Positions 17,683 to 27,415 of a stretch of 27,415 nt of DNA are shown piece by piece. Made by a program: the position numbers and the translations under genes. The stretch is taken from assembly GCA_003427395.1 (NCBI GenBank), contig BFEA01000081.1:3453560-3480974 (forward strand), given 5' to 3'. Numbering within the stretch: position 1 is the stretch's first letter; each line of letters begins with the position of its first letter. Under the pieces are notes generated by a model. It was not told the origin of the DNA and made no database searches. It saw only the letters and a program-made list of their open reading frames with translations. Origin of the DNA: Chara braunii. Taxonomy: Eukaryota > Streptophyta > Charophyceae > Charales > Characeae.

Positions 17683-19152
17683 AGGAGGACCCCCGTCCCA
17701 TTGGACACCATTCCAAGGTAACTATTTACATGAATGTGCATGGCTGCTCTTATGGAAACCCTCTGGAGAATGAGGTGTGGAGTAGAACACAAAGATAGCA
17801 GGATGGATATGACTGAACATCATCATCGCGAAAGAGAGCAGCTGAATTTCAAAAATCTATGAAAGAAGTTCCAATCCACATTCAATCAGATTAAACCACG
17901 AGTACCTTTCCCAGCTATCAAGTCCGATCTTCCGGCTACCGGTATGCCAAATGTAATTGTGTCCTTCAAAGATCTCTGGATTGACCAAAGAGAGCAATTG
18001 TCTCAATAATTCCTTGCATCAAGGATGGGACAAGGAAAAGGAAACCCTACAGGTAAAACGCTGTTCTTGCAACGCACTTATCTTCGGGGCTGAAAATACT
18101 TTGCGCAGCCAAAAAAAATAATTAAATGAATCAGCACAGGTGACTGATTGCATGCAAGCCGCGTATTTTATGCTTTAGCTGGAAAACGCAGTGATGGGAC
18201 TTGAAAATATTGGAAGAGTTTTGGAAGCTCAGATCCACCACTCCCTGGGTACAACTTCCAAGTCATAGTAGAACATCCACTCCCCCCTCTGATCCTCCTG
18301 GTCACCAAATCACCGGACACGGGCGTCGGGAAAGAGCCCCCATAGAGCTATCCCAGTTACAGACTTGCCTGCCCAACAAGGCTCCTCGCACGCAGAAGCT
18401 CATAGTAACGAAAAAGTCAATCGCTGTGAAACCCCAAACCCTGGATGTGTCACTCGTCACTCCCAATCCCACCTGATCCCCCCCCTAGGCCCCTGTAAAG
18501 TTTCCAATCCTTTCTCTTCGCCATCATCCCAGCCCACCCGTGGCGGACGGGAGACGAGCTCAAGACCAAATGGCCTGCAGAGGGGAGGAGTCGTATACTT
18601 ATGGGACAACATTGGAGTGAGCTAACTCGGGCACAGGTCGCCAAGCTTGAAAAGCGACGGAGGAAGTGATGCAGGGAGTCTGCGAGACGAGGAAGGCCAG
18701 TGATAACAACAGGTGCAACAACGGCGTACAAGAGGATAGGGGAAGCAGGTGGTTTGCCTTGCAATCTACGCTGGACCGCCTAGGGTCTTTGGGAAGTCGC
18801 AAAATAACAACAATGTACGGCCGCCTTGGGGAATATCTCGAGGAAAGCGGGCAACATGCCATACGACCGCCTAGGGAATGGACCTCAGGGAAGCACGTAA
18901 TAACTCACACATGTGGAAGACCTTGTCTCCTACACAAGAAAGGATAGCAATACAGCAACATGATGCCTTACTCTATTGTATTGTTAAGTTGGACACTGAA
19001 CGCAGTTTTAGTAGTTGTCGGCCTCCATAAACAGACCGACGCCCCTCCCCACGAAGGGCTTCTATTGTGGGCTGCTCATATTACCTGACAATAGTAACCC
19101 CGAACAGCAACAACAGACTAGCGACTGTAGGAGTTTGGCGGGCAGGGGGGCC

Positions 19153-19176
19153 GGGGGGGGGGGGGGGGGGGGGGGG
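19153..19176. repeat. Poly(G) run
   Basis: Twenty-four G residues in a row. Runs this long are hard to sequence accurately, so the length is uncertain. Confidence 0.9.
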
Positions 19177-19660
19177 CGCGACGGCAAGATATTCTACTCT
19201 GTACTGCATAGCCTTTGCATGGTCCCCTTCCATAGGGGCACCTCTTGCTACATAGCCTGTCAGGACGTACTGAAATATTTTAATGGGATATTTGGTTATC
19301 ATTCAACCTTGCAAAAGGCTTGCAATGCTGCCTTGGTTATGTACACAGTCAGCAAACGAGAAGGAGCCTAAATCGATAGAATTGAAATAACACATCTCGT
19401 ACTTCAGTAATACAAATCCTTCGGCGCTCATTTGGTCGGATGAAACATAGTAAGTAGTCGCTGGTCACTTTTGACATCGGTGAACGTCATACCTTTTGCT
19501 TTGGAAAGAGATCATGCATGAGATACTAGAGGCAATTTTGTTTTCTCATAGCGAGAAAACGCGTTCTCCTTATCAGTACTTAGTCTAAATGATCAAATGC
19601 GGTGGAGGGTTCCACCAATAATTATTCTTTCCTTCTTTGTTCCAACTCGGGTAGCACCTG

Positions 19661-19755
19661 ATACGCGTATGCAAGGAGTATGCATGCATACGTACTCCGG
19701 AGTATATGTATTTACCCAAGTTTGGTTGGGAATTCTCGGAACTCCCAACCAAACT
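19661..19755. repeat. Cluster of palindromes and a 13-bp hairpin
   Basis: In order: ATACGCGTAT (19661-19670), GTATGCATGCATAC (19678-19691), TACTCCGGAGTA (19693-19704), and the inverted repeat AGTTTGGTTGGGA / TCCCAACCAAACT (19719-19731 and 19743-19755) with an 11-nt loop. GGAGTA (19675-19680) also pairs with TACTCC (19693-19698). Confidence 0.92.
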
Positions 19756-19901
19756 CGAGTTAAAAATAAAAAACAAAACAATAAAAAAAACCTGCGTAGC
19801 ATGGTGAAAGTGTTCGCGCCCCTTTGGGTTTGTGCGAACATAATGTTTTTTCGTTAAAAACAAAAAAAAATGTTTTTTTTTATTTTTACTCATGTTTGGC
19901 A

Positions 19902-20315
19902 GAGAATATGAAAACGACTCCGAGGCAAAAGTTCTCTATATTACATACATTTTTTTCAGATTTCTCTCATAATTTCTTTTTTTCTGCGTTCAGAGGGTTT
20001 TGGGCGGCCGTTCGCGTCCAGATGAACATGTTCGTGATCGCCTCCGAATACGAACACGATGCTATGCAGAAGAAAACCTTAAAAAAAAAAAAAAAAAAAT
20101 GTTGTTTTAATTACTATGCATAAAATTACCTTTCTTTTAATTGTTTATTTTGTACTTTAATTTGATCGAGAATTTCGGAATGACTCTCGTGCACAAGTTG
20201 TTTTTATTGTTATTCTTCGTAACATATAATTGTTTCATATGTTTATTTTATTTTATTCTGTTTTTGTTTTTTTTTTTGCATTTTGGTTGACAATTTCCAA
20301 ATGAGTCTCAAACAA
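19902..20315. repeat. Three diverged copies of a GAGAATTTC..GACTC..CAAAAGTT motif
   Basis: Copies begin at about 19902, 20168 and 20289: gagaatatg..acgactc..caaaagtt, gagaatttc..tgactct..cacaagtt, gacaatttc..tgagtct..caaaagtt. Each follows a T-rich run. Weak but ordered similarity. Confidence 0.6.
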
Positions 20316-20651
20316 AAGTTCGGGGTTGTCCACTATTGCCTTTGCTCCTACTTGTTGCTAAAGATTTTTTGATTTTTTGTGCTCTGACAAATCATTGAAT
20401 GCGTTTCCCAAAATTGCAAGCGTTGTGTTTTGTGTGGTGAGTATATATGATTGTGTTCTTCGATATTATAATTGTTAGGCTAAGTCTTGTTAGTATAGAG
20501 TAGTATCAGTCACGGATGTTTGGGGCGTGTAATTCGTACTTGTGGACTGCTGATTCGACAATTAGGGTTGTTATGTTTTTTAATTAGGGTTGGTGTGCCT
20601 GGTGTTTGTGCTTTTAAGATGATTGTTAAAGTGTTATCTCGTTGTTAGTCC

Positions 20652-20765
20652 GTGGGTAAGTCCATGACACCATTGGAGAATTTTGTTTGTGTTTTTGGTT
20701 GGTAGTGGGTAAGTATGATGAAACCATTGAATATCTTGTTTACGGGTTTTGTTTAGTTGGTAGTG
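20652..20765. repeat. Imperfect tandem repeat, period about 53
   Basis: GTGGGTAAGT..(C/A)ACCATTG..TTTGTTT..TTGGTAGTG appears at 20652 and again at 20705, with small insertions. Confidence 0.75.
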
Positions 20766-21027
20766 TGTTATATAGCTTGGATGCCGCTAGATTAGGGTTC
20801 TTTGATAATAGTGGTTTGGAGAAGGGGTAGATTAGAAAGTGATTTTTGTTAAATTAGGGAATGCGAATTTTGTTTTAGGGTTGGGATTGCGATCGTCGGC
20901 TTCGTAACCTTGTGGGGCTGTGGTAGGGATAGATTTGGACGGGAGTGCCTTGCTTAGCCTATTTGACAGCAGCAAATGATGTAAGGGATACCGGGTCCGT
21001 TTCCTGGCTATATAAAAATGTTTGATT

Positions 21028-21028
<1 letters not shown>

Positions 21029-21080
<52 letters not shown>
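21029..21080. repeat. Poly(T) run of 52
   Basis: Uninterrupted T run. Read on the minus strand it is a poly(A) tract, but no retroposed gene was recognised next to it. Confidence 0.95.
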
Positions 21081-21083
<3 letters not shown>

Positions 21084-22358
21084 CTCGCATGCATGAGTAC
21101 GTGTACGAGTGTACCTGTCACATATAGGAGTACGTGTACACGTATACGTGAAATCCATGTACATTAATGTCATGCTACCCAGGTTCCAACATAAGAACAA
21201 AAGTCTTTGCGCTAAAACGATGGTGGATTTAACCCCTGCATCCCATAAAATTTGTTTGCCCATTTCCTTTATCTGTCATTTTTAAGGTCGACTTACTGTC
21301 ATACGCCCTTTCCAATTTTATCAATATTTTATTAAAATGTTTATTATTCTCTCCCACTAAGTGTAACAAAGATTGATGCATTGGCTACTTGAATGATTTT
21401 CGTGATTAATTTCCGATTAGGCCACTAAAGTAATAAGACTCGAAACTAGAAACAAATAAAAATAAGTGGAATAAAGTACATTTCCTCAAGTTCTCAGATC
21501 CATATAACTTCGTATATTGGAAACATAAATAGTAATTGAGGAATGATATCCGAAAAAAAACTGGAGATAAACTTTCAAAAATTTTGACTTTTATTACGCA
21601 ACAAAAAGGCAGACGCTCAAGGGTGTTGGTTGACTCTCCTTAAGCAATTTGCATAGTTATAGAGAAGCATCATTTAGAATGTAAGAAGAAACCGAAAAAA
21701 GAGTATAACAAAAAATGGATTATAACTTTTATATGAGATATACCAACACATATGGCAGCTAACCGATTTACAATCTGCAACGTCTTCTAACCAATGATTT
21801 TGTGAGTGACAATTGACCTTAACCCCGGACATGTTTAGGTATTTGGTCCACAACTGATTCCTGGAGGTAGATATAAACCTAGAAAAATAATTCATCATGG
21901 ATGTAACGGGGTGACAAAAGTATATAGTCCCCCCCGGTTTCTTTAAATGTATTTTTTCGCTCAACCAATACTAATGAAAAAAACAAATAAGCAATTGTAA
22001 ACCGCCTGTTGTGAAAGGCCGACAATGAAAATGATCAACCCCAATCAATCAATCAACTAGTTGTGACTCAATCATTCAATCAACCACTATACTAACTACA
22101 CTCTTATTAATAAAAAATAAGTGCATGCACGCTGTCACTCATTTTGTAATCCTGAATTGACCCCTCGACCTTCGTGGTCAGGGGTATCTTCAAAAATTTT
22201 AATCCCCCTAGTGCGGGACGTGTGTGCATATTAATCAACATTGTCTACCTAATCACCTTGACGACAATGGGGGAGTCGTGCCGCACGCACACAGTTGGCA
22301 TGTTTTTGCCCTTTTTAGGCGTCAAGTTCGCAACCCATGTGACCTGCAAGAACATTAG

Positions 22359-22484
22359 GTATTTGCTCCCATAGCCCGGCTACTTGTGGTTGCACCAACA
22401 ATGGAAAATAACACAGGCAGTGTATTTGCTCTCACAACCCGACTACCTGCGGATGCACTAGCTATGGAGAACAACATAGGCACT
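22359..22484. repeat. Diverged tandem duplication, period 63
   Basis: GTATTTGCTC(C/T)CA..CCCG(G/A)CTAC(T/C)TG(T/C)GG opens copies at 22359 and 22422, and both run on through a GCAC(C/T)A..ATGGA(A/G)AA phrase. Confidence 0.88.
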
Positions 22485-22592
22485 TATGGAGGTTGGAGCA
22501 TAGAGGAATTAACATAAATGTATGGCAAGGGTGCACTTTTTTTTAATAAAAATCACGCGAGAGAGAGTCGAAGAGAGAATGGGAGAGAAAGT

Positions 22593-22790
22593 GAAGCAAT
22601 GTGTGCAAGAGCTAACAAGCGTCGTGAGCAGGGAACCAAAGCACTATGTGCAAACATCCGCAAGCGAAGCAATATGTATAACCGCTAACGAGCGTCGTCA
22701 TTGAGTTAGCAAAGCAGTGTGTGCAAGCAGTTACCAACATTGTGACAGTGCTTAAGTAGTGTGTGTGAAGCAACACGTGCAACACGTTTA
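22593..22790. repeat. Degenerate tandem repeat (GAAGCAATGTGTGCAAG type)
   Basis: Variants of (g/a)aagca(a/c/g)t(g/a)tgt(g)caa lie at about 22593, 22638, 22666 and 22711, with a more diverged copy near 22750. Two copies are followed by GCTAAC(A/G)AGCGTCGT. Confidence 0.75.
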
Positions 22791-23919
22791 GTGTCCTAAC
22801 ACTATCCGCCAAATTGGCAAAAAGGCGGATGTATCTTCCATTGGGACGTGGAGAGATACATATGCTATAATTGTTTTCAACCAGCGACCATGGTGGATTG
22901 TCTCACACCACGGACCAATGTGATAAACACTTACATTATGGCGATATGTATTTTAATGCGTTGACACAAGATGCATATTTTGCACATTTACTGATAGTCT
23001 GTCATGGCCCGTTACGATAGACGGGCACTTTTGGAGATTGGTGACCTTCTTTTTGCTCCCCCCCCCCGACGATTCCCCCCTTCTGGACCCAACACGTTCC
23101 AGAAAATGGCATACTCACGTTCAAGGAATTACGTGCAATTAGCATTTTCAATAAATAATTGGTAGTCGCTATCAGCCATCATTTCAATTGCTCATAATAC
23201 GTTTGCAGATTTATTATTTAAAAACAAAAAAAGATTTTTGTTGAATGCTTATTTTTTTTCTTCCTTTTAAATATTTTTTTTACTATTTGTCATGTCGTTT
23301 TGTGCGTCTCACAAGTATTATACTTTGTCTCGGACATGTCATACCTGTGTACGCTCATACTTATTCATTACAAATAAAATCATGCTCCTAGATGTGTGTC
23401 CAAAGCTGCGACACAGTTACAGTAACACACAATAAATGGATTACCATAACCTTGTGAAAAAATCTAAAAATTTGATTATTAAGACGTAAGAAAAGGCTAG
23501 GACGTTAGAATTCTCAAAACGTCGATGAGGGCAATGCTCGCACTGTACAAAAAAAAACACCATCGGCTTCTTGAACAGTTGAATTAACAATATGGCAGGA
23601 ACAAAAGTGCCTCCATATGATTGCATCTTCCGCTCAAACTTGGAAGATACATCATTTTTTAATAAAATTTATTTGGCATTGGATGCATATATTGTGTGTT
23701 TCGCATCAGGTATGAGGTACTAGAGGGGGTTGACATTCGTTGGGAGAAAAAACAAGGCCATGATGAACCCTTTCAAGTACTTGATTTTTTTTGTGAGTGA
23801 GAGTTGTGGAACTTGAAAAGTTTTTCTTTTTCCTTTTCTCCGAGTTTGTAAAAAAAAAAAACTTGGAATTGAACTTAAAAATATATATGCATTGTTATTT
23901 TTCCACCAATCCAATGACC

Positions 23920-23989
23920 TAGCTCAATTGGTTAGGCACACAAGTGGCATTCACAAGGTTGTGGGTTCGAGCCCCATGACCACTTGCGG
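23920..23989 (+). repeat. tRNA-derived unit 1 with Pol III A and B boxes
   Basis: TAGCTCAATTGG (23920-23931) fits the A-box consensus TRGYNNARNNGG, and GTTCGAGCC (23965-23973) fits the B-box GWTCRANNC at tRNA-like spacing. GTGGG and CCCAT around TTCGAGC form a T-arm stem of five pairs. The flanks cannot pair as an acceptor stem, so this is not an intact tRNA. A SINE head or decayed tRNA is likely. Confidence 0.65.
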
Positions 23990-24059
23990 TAGCTCAATTC
24001 GTTAGGCACGAAAGTAGCATTCACGAGGTTGTGGGTTTGAGCCCCATGACCGCTTGCGA
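23990..24059 (+). repeat. tRNA-derived unit 2, 70 bp downstream
   Basis: Near-identical repeat of unit 1. The A box is TAGCTCAATTCG and the B box GTTTGAGCC, each one base off consensus. The T-arm GTGGG/CCCAT pairing is kept. Confidence 0.65.
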
Positions 24060-25499
24060 CGCACTTAGTGTCAACCAACTGTGATAGTCAGCTCAATACC
24101 TCTGATTAGTATTGGTATCTTCTCTCATAATAATTGTTCATTCAATCCCCTGAAACTCAGGGTAATCAATGATGGCAAACCCATTCTCATACTACTCAGA
24201 CAAATCTCAAAAGTTGTTGTGAATGGAACACTGGACCCGTTTTCCAGCGCGTGACACTCCCCACCAATAGATGGAGTCTCCCTTGGGGTCCTAGGGGTGA
24301 ATGCACTTACCAACATCGCTTAGTGCTTACGAGAGATGTTTTAATTTTTTTTTTAAAGGTTTTTGGCCAAGAAGGGTGTTAGTGTGAGTGTGAGTGGGCT
24401 CCAAAGTGAAAGACCATCACTTGAATAGGCGAGAAGTAAAAGCACCGTGAGGTGTGAAGCTTACTCGTACTAATTACGATTCCGACTATCGGGGATAATG
24501 GGGATGAATACAAATATCGGATTATGGATTTAGTGAAATATTTAACATTTTCAATGATTTTTTTTCTTTTAGGTATTTGGGGAATCTTTTTAAATAGAAA
24601 GAATATCCTTATTATTTTAATGTCAATTGAGTTCGGAGGATGGTGGAAAGGCATGTGCAACTAGCGGCAGAATGTTTTATCTTACAAATGAATCAATAAA
24701 AAAATAAAAGAAACTTCGAAAAACAAAACGAGAAAACATGGCTTTATGAAATATGATGAAATGTGATAGTTGGGGTTTTCATAGGGAGATTTATCTATAT
24801 CTATGGCCTCCAAATCGAAGGTGATCGGGATTCCATTGTTTCATCGAGGAGCCGAACATTCGTGTGGGGGGTGACTCCGTTGGAACGTTAGGCCCGATAA
24901 AGTTGATTGTAGTTTTAAGCAAAATAAATTTTGTCGTCATCCATCCCCTTGACCTTGATTACTACCCTAGTTTGAGTCCTCTGATAGGTCTGGTGCTGGC
25001 CTGCTCTGACACCCCCCTTTTACTGTTCGTGTCCCTGGTTATCTAGCTTTGTGTGTTTGTCAAAAAAAAAAAAAAAAATGTCGCCATCCAATGGGATGTC
25101 ACCAATGTGTCAGCGCAACTGGGCCCTTGGGCTAAGATTTATGGTGACCGGGAATCCGCCTTGTCAAAATAAGAAGGTTATGTGGGAGAGGGGGCAGTGC
25201 GAAGGGAGTCGCGGCTGGAGGGATGACACACTGAGTTTTCATTGACTTTCGAGGTAAGCTCTCACAGTCACACATGTGTCACTCAAGTGTAGGACTCAAC
25301 CTTCATCACCTACAAAAAGTTTATCGACTAGGGTCATCCCTTCCCAGCCGCCGACAATGGGGTACCCCACCCCCGAACCCAGAGTCGAGCTCAAATCCCT
25401 ATGTGGCGTTCAACCTTACGCCCTATGCTGTCTTCCTTTCAGAGTGATAACATATGTGGAACATGCCCTCGAAGAACAACATAACTAGGGTGGGCCAAG

Positions 25500-26597
25500 G
25501 ATTTTGGGGGAATTTCAAATTGAGTGCGGGGACACAAACAGAACTGAAATCCCCCCGTGTGGTTTCAGTTTTAGTGAGGAAGGATCGTAGCCGCACGGGA
25601 AAGAAATAGCATGCACAATTTTCAAAATTTCGTTTAATCCAAAAAGTATCTTTGTACTTCTATATGGGCTACTCAACACCTTTTATAGCGGAAAGGCAGG
25701 GTCACACACGTGGTATCTCACTTTTTGATTAAATCTCAGCGTTGTTCGCTATAGTCTTCGAAGTCTGACGTGGATGGCCTCAGCCTGGTCACTCTTTCCT
25801 TGTATTCGTTCTTGCCACCTGTTCGGTAATAGAACCTTTTTTTTCAGATAATACTCTGTGTGGCGATAATCGTTGCACAGAGTGTTAGCCCAATGAGGCA
25901 CCACCGCCGTCCACGAGACGACAATCAACTCGTTGAAAGACAATAGCACTGAGTAAGGGGGGAAATGAGTATCAATAATGACAAAATCAATGCCTATGAA
26001 TCACGAGCACCGCGTTTCTGGAGGAAAATAGTATCGTCCGCGAATCTTGGCGACAACTTCAACTTCTTGTACTTCCCACTCACATACTCACATATACGTG
26101 TCATTTCCTCGTTGTACGGGAACGACTGTGTCGGGGATACGGGAAGTCGACGCCTGCTCGGATTGAGGTGATCGGTCCACATGGCACAAGCAAAACGGAT
26201 TGCGCTTGTCTAATCAGATCACGGGGGTAAGGAGACACAACACTATGCCTTATCTTCCATACATCATGCAAGTTAATCAAATCAAGGGGCCGGTCATCAT
26301 ACATTTGTGTACGCATGCATCATATCAAAATCTTTATTTGTTCCCATCATTAGTGCAACCGCCCAATCGATGCATATATGTAAGAAACTACTCATGCATA
26401 ACTTGACGTGCACTTCGAAGCGAGGATAGCTCTCCTGAGCGTTCTGGTCTCTCCAATTCAACGATACTCCTTTCCGCAAGGTTTGATTGAATTCGATGAA
26501 ACGAGCATGACAAAATATCGGGGGTTGGTAGAGACGTGGGGGTTATCGAGACTTCCAGACATTCATGACGAACATACCGAAGGAGAGAGAGAGAAAA

Positions 26598-26680
<83 letters not shown>
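25500..26680. repeat. 1181-bp tandem duplication, copy 1 (complete)
   Basis: Begins GATTTTGGGGGAATTT at 25500 and runs through a GATA/GA microsatellite (about 26600-26680) that abuts copy 2. Offset to copy 2 is a constant 1181 bp with no indels over 735 bp and about 96% identity by eye. Most differences are transitions. Short open stretches in it (25749-25949 minus, 25965-26171 plus, 25994-26182 minus) stay open in both copies, but amino-acid changes are as common as silent ones. Confidence 0.95.

Positions 26681-26682
<2 letters not shown>
26600..26682. repeat. (GATA)n(GA)n microsatellite at the duplication junction
   Basis: About nine GATA units followed by about 22 GA units, ending exactly where copy 2 begins. 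Confidence 0.96.
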
Positions 26683-26686
<4 letters not shown>

Positions 26687-27415
26687 GGGGGAATTTGGAA
26701 TTGAGTGCGGGGACACAAACAGAACTAAAATCCCCCCGTATGGTTTCAGTTTTAGTGAGGAAGGATCGTAACCGTACGGGAAAGAAATAGCGTGTACAAT
26801 TTTAAAAATTTCATTTAATCCAAAAAGTATCTTTNTACTTCTATACGGGCTACTCAACACCTTTTATAGCGGAAAGGCAGGGTCACACACATGGTATCTC
26901 ATTTTTTTATTNAATCTCGGCGTTGTTCGCTATAGTCTTCGAAGTCTGACGTGGATGGCCTCAGCCTGGTCACTCTTTCCTTGTGTTCGTTCTTGCCACC
27001 TGTTCAGTAATGGAACCTTTTTTTTCAGATAATACTCTGCGTGACGATAATCGTTGCACAGAGTGTTAGCCCAATGAGGCACCACCGCCGTCCACGAAAC
27101 GACAATCAACTCGTTAAAAGACAATAGCACTGAGTAAGGGGGGAAATGAGTATCAATAATGACAAAATCAACGCCTATGAATCACGAGCACCACGTTTCT
27201 GGAGGAAAATAGTATCGTCCGCGAATCTTGGCGACAACTTCAACTTCTTGTACGTCCCACTCACATACTCACATATACGTGTCATTTCCTCGTTGTACGA
27301 GAACGACTGTGTCGGGGATACGAGAAGTCGACGCCTGCTCGGATTGAGGTGATCGGTCCACATGGCACAAGCAAAACGGATTGCGCTTGTCTAATCAGAT
27401 CACGGGGGTAAGGAG
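26681..27415. repeat. 1181-bp tandem duplication, copy 2 (cut by the window end)
   Basis: Matches 25500-26234. N bases at 26835 and 26912 suggest the assembler met conflicting reads between copies. Whether further copies follow cannot be seen. Confidence 0.95.

Larger units (their letters stand above)
14892..19400. other. Noncoding, microsatellite-rich region with local duplications
   Basis: No exon or protein family was recognised. It contains GA arrays (15369-15412, 15815-15844, 15941-15978, 16257-16412), a 67-bp duplication (15203-15324), an old duplication of about 206 bp (16417-16800), a 14-C run (17251-17264), a 92-bp duplication (17499-17682) and a 24-G run (19153-19176). The open stretches at 18201-18476, 18365-18625 and 18666-18947 overlap on the same strand in this region and match nothing I know. 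Confidence 0.65.
19401..25499. other. AT-rich noncoding region
   Basis: By eye clearly more AT-rich than the first 19 kb. No protein family was recognised. The longest unexplained open stretches (21674-21964 and 24379-24660, both minus strand) have no known motif and sit in AT-rich sequence. Known contents are listed as separate repeats. Nothing was recognised in 22800-23900 or 24060-25499. Confidence 0.6.

Noticed and set aside
20570-20890. Scattered TTAGGG words suggesting interstitial telomere repeats
   Set aside because: They are not in tandem and have no common period; ordinary AT-rich sequence explains them.
21029-21263. Minus-strand open frame with a poly-Lys tract, considered as a retrocopy with poly(A)
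   Set aside because: The lysines are the 52-base homopolymer; the flanking residues match no known protein and no target-site duplication was found.
22359-22790. Regularly spaced short repeats considered as a CRISPR array
   Set aside because: Repeats are diverged, spacing is uneven, there are no cas genes, and the context is eukaryotic.

Overview
This is eukaryotic nuclear DNA carrying one recognisable gene. The 3' half of RPT2, the 26S proteasome regulatory ATPase (PSMC1 orthologue), lies on the + strand in four exons at 4793-4962, 7565-7781, 9809-9949 and 14078-14161. They splice in frame through GT-AG introns of 2602, 2027 and 4128 bp into 203 C-terminal residues of an AAA+ ATPase. The plant-type wording ([47 protein letters not shown]) points to a streptophyte. 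Multi-kilobase repeat-filled introns and abundant GA/CT microsatellites would suit a charophyte alga such as Chara, but that placement is a guess.

Layout. 1-4792 is repeat-rich DNA that should be the intron upstream of the first exon seen; no earlier RPT2 exon was found there. 4793-14161 holds the exons, with introns full of tandem repeats, palindromes, G-rich repeat blocks and a GGCC-rich block. 14162-14837 is the 3' flank, ending in a CT microsatellite. 14838-14875 is a perfect 38-bp palindrome identical to the Nextera (Tn5 mosaic-end) mate-pair junction adapter, so it is library sequence and everything to its right may not truly adjoin RPT2. 14876-19400 is noncoding and rich in GA microsatellites and small duplications. 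From about 19.4 kb the DNA is by eye clearly more AT-rich, with degenerate tandem repeats, a pair of tRNA-derived Pol III promoter-like units at about 23.9 kb, and an 1181-bp tandem duplication from 25500 to the window end.

Only about 612 bp can be defended as coding. I saw no CRISPR array, bacterial operon, rRNA, intact tRNA or intact transposase or reverse transcriptase. No new biological system is convincingly present. The observations most worth a second look are the adapter junction, the 1181-bp duplication, the tRNA-like doublet, the palindromic doublet in the last RPT2 intron and the G-quadruplex-prone repeat pair in that same intron.
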